From Verrucomicrobiota bacterium (GTDB lineage: Bacteria; Verrucomicrobiota; Verrucomicrobiia; Opitutales; UBA953): a stretch of 5,329 nucleotides of DNA. The position numbers and the translations under genes are program-made. How positions within the stretch are numbered: position 1 is the stretch's first letter; every line of letters starts with the position of its first letter. This document shows positions 1 through 4,584 of the stretch, in pieces. Where the stretch lies: positions 1 through 5,329 of the forward strand of contig RGES01000098.1 of assembly GCA_009917805.1 (NCBI GenBank). The letters run 5' to 3'. The notes beneath the pieces were generated by a model, which made no database searches, was not told the DNA's origin, and worked only from the letters and a program-made list of their open reading frames with translations.

Positions 1-437
1 GGCGCAATCCGGGTTCTCCTTGCGCAGGCGGGCGAGGTATTCGCGGACTCGTCCGGCGACGGCTTCGGCGGTGTCGCCGGCGTTGAGGTCGTTGCTGCCG
101 CAGTGGAAGAGCACGACGCGCGGGTGATACGGCAGCGTGATGCGGTCCATGTAGCCGACCACGTCGGTGGTCTTCGAGCTGCCGAAGCCGCGGTTGATCA
201 CCGGATAGCCCTTGAAGGCTTCGGCATAATTCTTCCAGCGACGGAAGGTGCTCGCGCCCGAAAGCAGCACCGCGTGCTGCGGCGGCGGGTTGGCCTTGTC
301 GGCGGCTTCGAAGGCCGCGATGTCCTTGTCGAACCGTTCGGTCGAGTAGGCCGCGGGCTTGTCGGCGCCGCGGGCTTGTCGGCGGCGAAGAGCGACAACG
401 TAAGGGCGAGGGGAAGCCAGGCGAGGAGGCGGAGCAT
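1..437 (-). pseudogene. SGNH/GDSL-type hydrolase, secreted, frameshifted and partial
   Basis: This is the 5' part of a secreted SGNH-fold esterase or lipase-like hydrolase; the 3' part lies outside the window. The start at 435-437 gives a clear signal peptide (MLRLLAWLPLALTLSLFA, then AADKPA). The frame then breaks: a perfect 17-bp tandem duplication (351-367, 368-384) throws translation into a Pro/Arg-rich frame that stops at 198-200 after 79 residues. With one copy removed, reading continues as AADKPAAYSTERFDKDIAAF and stays open to the window edge. The restored frame holds the family blocks: SGASTFRRW with the presumed nucleophile Ser (codon 250-252), NRGFGSS (about 178-195) and the GSND oxyanion block (88-99). 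The catalytic Asp/His block is not visible. Substrate is unknown; relatives act on acetylated sugars or lipids. The break could be a real mutation or a sequencing error, for instance one base lost from an 18-bp repeat that would have kept the frame. No in-frame restart lies near the break. Confidence 0.8.
351..384. repeat. 17-bp perfect tandem duplication
   Basis: The unit ccgcgggcttgtcggcg occurs twice head to tail (351-367 and 368-384) with no mismatch. Its length is not a multiple of three, so the second copy shifts the reading frame of the leftward SGNH hydrolase gene just after the signal-peptide region. This looks like a slippage duplication, or an 18-bp in-frame repeat that has lost one base. 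Confidence 0.93.
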
Positions 438-451
438 GGGCGGTAAGATGA

Positions 452-472
452 GGGGTAGGGCTGGGGTAGGGG
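452..472 (+). other. putative G-quadruplex motif upstream of the SGNH gene
   Basis: Four G-runs (452-455, 458-460, 463-466, 469-472) are separated by two-base loops TA, CT and TA, which meets the strict G3+N1-7 pattern. A further GG follows at 475-476. The motif starts 15 bp upstream of the hydrolase start codon. The G-rich strand is the + strand, the template for the leftward gene, so the structure would form in DNA or in an antisense RNA and not in the hydrolase mRNA. The + strand remains purine-rich to about 535. Confidence 0.6.
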
Positions 473-528
473 TAGGAAAGGCGGAGAGAGGAAGGAGGGC
501 AAGGTTATGGAGGGCCGGAAGAGGTGGA

Positions 529-556
529 GGCGGTAAGCGGTTGGCGGTAAGCGGTT
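529..556. repeat. 14-bp perfect tandem repeat
   Basis: The unit ggcggtaagcggtt is present at 529-542 and again at 543-556 without mismatch, in non-coding DNA between the divergent SGNH and DUF5069 genes. The related string ggcggtaag also occurs at 439-448 with its neighbours. The function is unknown; it may belong to a repeat family dispersed in this genome. Confidence 0.85.
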
Positions 557-655
557 AGTAAGACCAGCGGGCGTAGGGAGTCCCGAAGCCGGGAAACTGC
601 CCCGGGTGTCAGGCTCCTGACTCCATCATCCGGTGTTTCCTTTCCGCCAACCGCT
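536..655. repeat. 12-bp inverted repeat between divergent genes
   Basis: The string agcggttggcgg (536-547), which spans the junction of the 14-bp tandem repeat, has an exact reverse complement at 644-655. The arms are 96 bp apart, too far for a simple RNA hairpin. Similarity continues imperfectly beyond the right arm (ccgctaagac at 657-666). It could mark a small non-autonomous repeat element or a protein-binding pair. Confidence 0.6.
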
Positions 656-726
656 ATCCGCTAAGACCTAATTCAGGTTTTTATCTTCCATCATTCTTCA
701 TTCATCTTTCATCTGTATTCCCTTCC

Positions 727-1173
727 ATGCCCCTCGTACCTGGTCTCCTCAGTCCCTACGAAGCCGTCCGTGGTTTCGTCTACCTGCCGCGCCTCGTCTC
801 CAAGATCCGCCTGCACGCCGCCGGCCAGCTGCACGCCGATTTCGTGAACAACCTCGGCAAGGCCTTCGACGACCGTTGCTGCCAGTACCTCGGCATCAAG
901 TACGACGAGCTGCGCGTCTGGGTGCTGCAGAATCCCGCCGCGACGCAGGACGAGATCCTGTCGTGGGCCGAGGCCAAGGGCCGCAAGCTTTCCACGAACG
1001 ACATCGAGATCTGGAACGGCTTCATGACCAAGCGCGGTTGGCGCGACGAAGCCAACGAGGTGCTCGTCCGTCGCCTGAAGGAGAACGGTCTCACCGCCGA
1101 CGCCGGCGTGGATACGATGTTCGACTACATCGAGGTCGACGAAGGCCGTCCGGCCCGAAAAGCGGCGCTTTAA
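727..1173 (+). CDS. DUF5069 domain-containing protein
   Basis: A 148-residue protein that matches the DUF5069 family along nearly its whole length; the biochemical function of the family is not known to me. Recognisable family stretches are the start MPLVPGLLSPYEAV, KIRLHAAG (26-33), FDDRCCQYLGI (48-57) and IEIWNGFMTKRGWRDEA (93-109). There is no signal peptide or membrane segment, so it is probably cytosolic. The last 25 or so residues look variable. ATG at 727 is chosen because the conserved N-terminus begins there. No Shine-Dalgarno sequence precedes it; the leader (about 671-726) is AT-rich and made of TTCATC-like words. The gene is divergent from the SGNH gene and is followed by a terminator-like hairpin, so it is probably transcribed alone. 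Confidence 0.9.
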   Translation: MPLVPGLLSPYEAVRGFVYLPRLVSKIRLHAAGQLHADFVNNLGKAFDDRCCQYLGIKYDELRVWVLQNPAATQDEILSWAEAKGRKLSTNDIEIWNGFMTKRGWRDEANEVLVRRLKENGLTADAGVDTMFDYIEVDEGRPARKAAL

Positions 1174-1212
1174 GGCCCGTTTGTCAGAATAACCTCATAA
1201 TTAGGGGTTGAG

Positions 1213-1251
1213 AAGGGGGTCGGCCGGCCCAAGGCTGACTCTCCCCCTTTT
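1213..1251 (+). terminator. Rho-independent terminator-like hairpin after DUF5069 gene
   Basis: AAGGGGG (1213-1219) pairs with CCCCCTT (1243-1249). Inside it, TCGGCC (1220-1225) pairs with GGCTGA (1233-1238) with one G-U pair. The loop is 7 nt and four bases (1239-1242) bulge on the right arm. A short T-run (1248-1251) ends the structure. It sits 40 bp after the DUF5069 stop and would separate that gene from the membrane pair. The T-run is short, so efficiency is uncertain. Confidence 0.55.
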
Positions 1252-1337
1252 ACGAACCGCATCCTTCGGGGTGCTCCTTCGCCTTGCGTCGTCTTCTCAC
1301 ATCAGCGCCCCGTCCGTCGGGGAACGGCCGCCGGGCC

Positions 1338-1346
1338 GGGGAGGGG
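1338..1346 (+). promoter_or_regulatory. Shine-Dalgarno-like sequence deciding the 1352 start
   Basis: GGGGAGGGG lies 5 bp upstream of the ATG at 1352. It is the only convincing purine-rich ribosome site among the starts in this window, and it favours ATG 1352 over the in-frame TTG at 1208, which would begin inside the upstream hairpin region. GCGCCCC at 1305-1311 is complementary to GGGGCGC at 1343-1349, so a hairpin could cover the site; in DNA this GC-rich that may be chance. Confidence 0.5.
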
Positions 1347-1351
1347 CGCGC

Positions 1352-1954
1352 ATGACTTTGGCGATGTTCCTCGCGGAGGCCGGAGCGCAGGCCGCGCCCG
1401 TCAAGGGCGTGGCGGCGGTCGCGAATAATTTCCAGGTCGCCTTGCTCGCGTTCAAGTCCGGCGGCTGGATCGTCGCGCTCATCGGCGCCGCCGCGATGGT
1501 CGGCCGTCTCCTCGTCGACGAAGCCGCGGACGCCAGCTGGCAGCGTTCGCTCCGGCACGTCCTCGCCGCCGCCATCTTCGCGGTCATCGCCTACTTCGTG
1601 ATGTTCCAGTGGGAGCTCTCCTCGCTGAACAAGGCCATCGTGCAAGGCCTCTGCGGCGCGGTCGCGCCGGAGCTGGTCGACTGGATCACCTCCAACATCC
1701 GTCGCAAGCTCGGGTACAAGGACAAGCAGCGGACGCCTGCCTGGAAGGGTCTTTTCAAGCGCAAGAAGAAGCCCAAGCGTCGTCGGCGCGCCGCCGCCAA
1801 GAAGGCCGCTCCCGGCAAGACGACGCCGAAGAAGGGCGCTGCCAAGCCGGTCGCCAAGAAGCAGCCGGCCGGAAAAGCGCCGGAAAAGAAACCCAAAGCC
1901 CCGAAGCCGTCCGCCCCGAAGCCGGACGACGGCCAGGCCACCCTCAACCTTTAA
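1352..1954 (+). CDS. holin-like small membrane protein with H1-like basic tail
   Basis: A 200-residue protein in two parts. Residues 1-120 carry two clear membrane helices (about 38-55 and 70-87) and a third, weaker hydrophobic stretch (about 95-113, IVQGLCGAVAPELVDWI). The layout and the G-hydrophobic-G-x-x-x-P-E pattern resemble LydA-type phage holins (holin superfamily III); this is similarity by eye, not a search result. Residues 121-200 form a low-complexity Lys/Pro/Ala tail with 28 Lys or Arg and only 4 acidic residues, like histone H1 or AlgP tails. By the positive-inside rule the tail should be cytoplasmic, where it could bind nucleic acid or acidic lipid. Start ATG 1352 has a ribosome site. 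The next gene begins 12 bp after the stop, so the two are probably cotranscribed. Holin function is unproven; no endolysin or other phage gene is seen nearby. Confidence 0.75.
   Translation: MTLAMFLAEAGAQAAPVKGVAAVANNFQVALLAFKSGGWIVALIGAAAMVGRLLVDEAADASWQRSLRHVLAAAIFAVIAYFVMFQWELSSLNKAIVQGLCGAVAPELVDWITSNIRRKLGYKDKQRTPAWKGLFKRKKKPKRRRRAAAKKAAPGKTTPKKGAAKPVAKKQPAGKAPEKKPKAPKPSAPKPDDGQATLNL
1859..1927 (+). repeat. short internal repeats in the basic tail
   Basis: The tail of the holin-like gene is built from short direct repeats. gccccgaagccg occurs at 1898-1909 and 1913-1924, 15 bp apart and so in frame, giving APKPS then APKPD. gccggaaaag occurs at 1868-1877 and 1879-1888, 11 bp apart and so out of frame. 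This suggests that the tail grew or varies in length by slippage. Confidence 0.6.
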
Positions 1955-1966
1955 ACCAAATCCTCC

Positions 1967-2419
1967 ATGTGCGCCCAGCGTAGCCGCGGCCGATCCGCGA
2001 AGAACAACCTCATCCAAGCCGAGATCGGCATCGTCGGCATGGCCGTCGTGACCTTGCTCGTGTCCCTCGCCGGCCTGTGGTTCAGCCACGAGCTGCGCGA
2101 CACCACGAAGCGCGTCAAGGAGACCACCGTCGGCATCCAGTCCTCGTTCCAAGCCTACAAGGCCGCGATGAAATCCGCCGACACGGGCGTCGTGCTCTTC
2201 ACCGACCAAGGCACGAAGTCCGACAACAAGAACGTCGAGGTCACCGCGACCGCGGCGACCAGCGCCTTGGAGGTCGCCGAGCGCGACACGAAGGAATCCG
2301 TGAAGCTGCTGGACCAGGTGCTGGAGCTGCTCGCCACCTACGAGACCGTGACGGTCACCTTCGGCGCATCGGCCTTCATCTTCGCCCTGTTCGTGGCGAT
2401 CCGTCGGTTCCGCATGTGA
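1967..2419 (+). CDS. two-helix membrane protein with an extracytoplasmic helical domain
   Basis: A 150-residue protein that I do not recognise. The N-terminus is basic (MCAQRSRGRSAKNN), followed by a membrane helix at about 20-39. A polar domain of about 85 residues (41-125) follows, then a second helix at about 126-145 and a basic end (RRFRM). Both ends should be cytoplasmic and the polar domain outside the membrane. The domain has helical, partly heptad-like stretches (about 44-65 and 99-123, with L114, L115, V118, L119, L121, L122) joined by a Gly/Thr/Asp-rich segment, and could form a helical hairpin as in receptor sensor domains. It has no cysteine in the polar domain and no catalytic motif that I can see. 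Both ends span the membrane, so it does not fit an i-spanin, despite the holin-like neighbour. It has no Shine-Dalgarno sequence and probably relies on the upstream gene 12 bp away. Confidence 0.75.
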   Translation: MCAQRSRGRSAKNNLIQAEIGIVGMAVVTLLVSLAGLWFSHELRDTTKRVKETTVGIQSSFQAYKAAMKSADTGVVLFTDQGTKSDNKNVEVTATAATSALEVAERDTKESVKLLDQVLELLATYETVTVTFGASAFIFALFVAIRRFRM

Positions 2420-2435
2420 GCGGGGTTTCCGCTCA
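2417..2435. terminator. inverted repeat containing both convergent stop codons
   Basis: TGAGCGG (2417-2423) and CCGCTCA (2429-2435) are perfect inverted repeats around the 5-nt loop GGTTT. The first three bases of the left arm are the TGA stop of the two-helix membrane gene, and the last three of the right arm are the thiL stop read on the other strand. The genes are only 13 bp apart. The hairpin could act in both directions, but no T-run follows on either side, so it may protect the 3' ends more than terminate transcription. Confidence 0.45.
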
Positions 2436-3395
2436 GGCGAAGTGACCGAAGCCGCGGACCTTGATCGGTTCGCCGTCGGCGAGGTCGCGGGCGAGGCCCG
2501 TGCCGGCTTCGACCGTGCCCAGGCGCGTCAGCGGCGTCAGCGGGAAGGCCTTGCGGAATGAGGCTTCGAGCAAGTCCGCGCGGTCGGCGCTGACCGCGAA
2601 GAGCAGTTCGTAATCTTCGCCGTCCTGCAGGGCATGCTCCAAGGCGGGCTTGCCGTCGGATTTCGCCAGCGATTTGGCGGCGTCGGACAGCGGGAGGGCC
2701 GCGACGTCGATGCGCGCGTCGCATTTCGAACCCAGCAGCCCCGGCAGATCCTTGGCGAGGCCGTCGGAGAGGTCGGTGCAGGCGGTGACTTCGCCGTGGC
2801 CGCAGAGCCATTCGCCTTCGGCGAGGCGCGGGGTGAAGTCGAGGTGCTTGCCGTAGAGCGAACCGCCGAGCTGGCCGGTCACGAAGAGCGCGTCGCCGAC
2901 GGCGCAGCTCTTGCGGGTCAGGATGCGGTGGGCGAAGCCTTGCAGCGCGAGCGTGCCGATGAACGAACCGTTCGAACCGCGGCAGATGTCGCCCCCGACG
3001 ATGCGCAGGCCGGCCTTCGCGGCGGCGCGACCGGCGCCATGGGCGAAGTCGGTGAGCCACGTCGCGTCGACGTCCGGACCGATCACCAGCGAAAGCAGGG
3101 CGTCGGACGGCACGGCGCCGGCGGCGGCGAGGTCGCTCAGGTTGCGGTTCACCAGCTTGGCGCCCGCGCGGATGCCGTCGCACGCGGCGTCGAAGTGACG
3201 TCCGAGCAGCACCGAGTCGATCGTGCTCGCCCGGATGGAGCGGCCGCCCGTGGTCGGCAGGTGGGCGCAATCGCCGCCGGGACCTTCGGGGAACGCCGGC
3301 GCGGCGTCGGCGAGCGACTGCACCACGCGGCGGATGATTTCCTCCTCGGTCAGCTTGGCGACCGAGCGGTCCGCAAGAGTCGTGAGGGCGCCCAT
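2433..3395 (-). CDS. thiL: thiamine-monophosphate kinase (ThiL), divergent
   Basis: A 320-residue protein, normal length for ThiL, which phosphorylates thiamine monophosphate to thiamine diphosphate with ATP in the cytosol. The fold is that of the AIR synthase/PurM superfamily. Family blocks appear in order: GPGGDCAHL (38-46), TIDSVLLGRHF (58-68), NLSDLAAAG (85-93), VGGDICRG (133-140), GDALFVTGQLGGS (167-179), TDLSDGLAKDL (207-217) and DGEDYELLF (258-266). Several are altered: the usual GDD metal motif reads GGD, the usual TTD reads TID, and GGDTTR reads GGDICR. The kinase may therefore be active with changed metal handling, or it may be a ThiL relative with another substrate. ATG 3393-3395 lies 4 bp after the stop of the protease gene, which suggests translational coupling. 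It is the last gene of the leftward operon and converges on the membrane pair. Confidence 0.85.
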   Translation of the reverse strand: MGALTTLADRSVAKLTEEEIIRRVVQSLADAAPAFPEGPGGDCAHLPTTGGRSIRASTIDSVLLGRHFDAACDGIRAGAKLVNRNLSDLAAAGAVPSDALLSLVIGPDVDATWLTDFAHGAGRAAAKAGLRIVGGDICRGSNGSFIGTLALQGFAHRILTRKSCAVGDALFVTGQLGGSLYGKHLDFTPRLAEGEWLCGHGEVTACTDLSDGLAKDLPGLLGSKCDARIDVAALPLSDAAKSLAKSDGKPALEHALQDGEDYELLFAVSADRADLLEASFRKAFPLTPLTRLGTVEAGTGLARDLADGEPIKVRGFGHFA

Positions 3396-3399
3396 GGCC

Positions 3400-4578
3400 T
3401 CAGAGCGTGGAGGCGTTCGGGGCCAGTTTCAACCAGACTAAGTTCCAGGCGTTGAAACTGCAGTGGATGGCCATGCAGGTCAGCAGGCCGTAGCGGTCGC
3501 GGACCAGGCACATGAAGGCGCCGAACGCGAACAGGGGGAGGGCGGCGGAAGGGCTCATGTGGGCGGCGCTGAAGAGCGCGCCGGTGAGGAAGACGGCGAT
3601 CCAGCGGCCTTGGCGCTCGGAAGTCAGCCTTGTGATCCCGTAGGCAAATGGGCACGAGATAATCAACACGGCCGCGAATCTGGTCAGGGAGTTGGCCAGG
3701 ATCAGGATATTCCTGGTCCCGCTGGGGCTTCCGTCGACCGTCATCAGCGTTTGCGGGTCGACGGGCGGAACGGCGAATGCTTCGAGGGGTAATGCTGAGC
3801 AAAGCGAGAAAGCGAGGGGTAGGATGATGGCCAGCCAGAGGGTGCCGCGGATCCACTGATTGGAGTCGGATAGGATACGACGCAGGCCCGGGTAGATCAT
3901 GCCGCGGAAGGCGAGTTCCTCCATCACCGGCGCGCCGATCGTGACCGCCAAGGTGATCGTGAGGAAGCGCCACGTGTCGACGTCGGTCTTCAGCACCGCG
4001 TCGACGATCTCCTGCGGCTCGTCCGCGGGCGGCTGGCCGGCCCAGCCGTGGACGAAGAGCTGTTCCCAGGCGACATGGAAACCCTTCCAAAGGAGCGTGG
4101 CGGCGAGGCCCAGCGCGAAGATCGCCAGGAGCCCGAGGAGCACGCGGGGCACGCTGAAGCCTTGGACTGCCTGTCGGAAGGCCGAGCCTTCAGGTTTCGG
4201 CTCATCGGTCTCGACGGACGGCGCCCAGCCGAGCGTCTTCGGGGCGAGCGCCCCCATGGTCACCATCGTCGCGGCGGCGGCGAGCTGGCCGCAGAACGCG
4301 GAGGTGAAGAGGTGTGCCTGCGAGATGCCGAAGTGCGTGGAGAAGGCTTGCGAGACGAGGGCCGTGACCAACCCGAAGAGGATGCCGAAGGACAGCAGGC
4401 CGGCGCACAGGCCGATGACCGCGTCGCTGACCATGGTCGGAGGCGTCGGCGCCTTGCCCGGCAGGTTGCGCCAGCACTTCAAAGCGAAGATGCCGACGAT
4501 CGCCACGAGCAGGTTGGCGACCACGCATGCCCAGTCCCACGGCCCGAAGGCTTCGAGGGACTGCGCGAGTTCGTCCAT
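3400..4578 (-). CDS. CPBP-family intramembrane glutamic/metalloprotease
   Basis: A 392-residue, very hydrophobic protein with the three motifs of the CPBP (Abi, CAAX-protease-like) family: EELAFRG (220-226, Glu220, Glu221, Arg225), FSAAH (336-340, His340) and HCSFN (372-376, His372, Asn376). These residues form the active site within membrane helices. Membrane helices before motif 1 lie at about 16-34, 52-77, 92-112 and 145-164, then the motif-1 helix at about 205-222. Members cleave prenylated or other membrane proteins, or serve in bacteriocin self-immunity; the substrate here is unknown. The spacing from motif 1 to motif 2 is about 110 residues, much longer than usual, and the extra part (about 240-320) includes hydrophobic segments and a Pro-rich loop. 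That part looks lower in GC than its surroundings. The gene begins 6 bp after pyrC and ends 4 bp before thiL, so it is cotranscribed with both. Confidence 0.88.
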   Translation of the reverse strand: MDELAQSLEAFGPWDWACVVANLLVAIVGIFALKCWRNLPGKAPTPPTMVSDAVIGLCAGLLSFGILFGLVTALVSQAFSTHFGISQAHLFTSAFCGQLAAAATMVTMGALAPKTLGWAPSVETDEPKPEGSAFRQAVQGFSVPRVLLGLLAIFALGLAATLLWKGFHVAWEQLFVHGWAGQPPADEPQEIVDAVLKTDVDTWRFLTITLAVTIGAPVMEELAFRGMIYPGLRRILSDSNQWIRGTLWLAIILPLAFSLCSALPLEAFAVPPVDPQTLMTVDGSPSGTRNILILANSLTRFAAVLIISCPFAYGITRLTSERQGRWIAVFLTGALFSAAHMSPSAALPLFAFGAFMCLVRDRYGLLTCMAIHCSFNAWNLVWLKLAPNASTL

Positions 4579-4584
4579 CTTCGC

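Noticed and set aside
103..558. 151-codon + strand frame opposite the SGNH gene
   Set aside because: Antisense shadow; its C-terminal part only translates the purine-rich tract.
608..621. Small palindrome GTCAGG-CT-CCTGAC flanked by GGAGTC (577-582) and GACTCC (619-624)
   Set aside because: A 2-nt loop is too tight for a stable hairpin, no T-run follows, and overlapping short repeats are expected by chance in this DNA.
1181..1201. Promoter-like boxes TTGTCA (1181-1186) and CATAAT (1196-1201)
   Set aside because: Each matches consensus at 5 of 6 positions, but the spacing is 9 bp, far below the usual 16-18. The AT-rich island may still hold a promoter with a different -35.
1208..1351. N-terminal extension of the holin-like protein from TTG 1208
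   Set aside because: It starts inside the terminator-like hairpin region, has no ribosome site, and the added residues look like translated leader. ATG 1352 has a good Shine-Dalgarno-like sequence.
1250..2209. Long open frame of 319 codons on the - strand opposite the membrane pair
   Set aside because: Gly/Arg/Leu-rich composition typical of the antisense of GC-rich genes; it spans two well-supported + strand genes and a terminator-like hairpin.
1967..2419. Second membrane gene as a phage spanin
   Set aside because: It has membrane helices at both ends with cytoplasmic termini and no lipobox or overlapping partner, unlike i-spanin/o-spanin pairs.
2338..3270. 310-codon - strand frame overlapping thiL
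   Set aside because: Arg/Pro-rich shadow in another frame of thiL; no recognisable domain.
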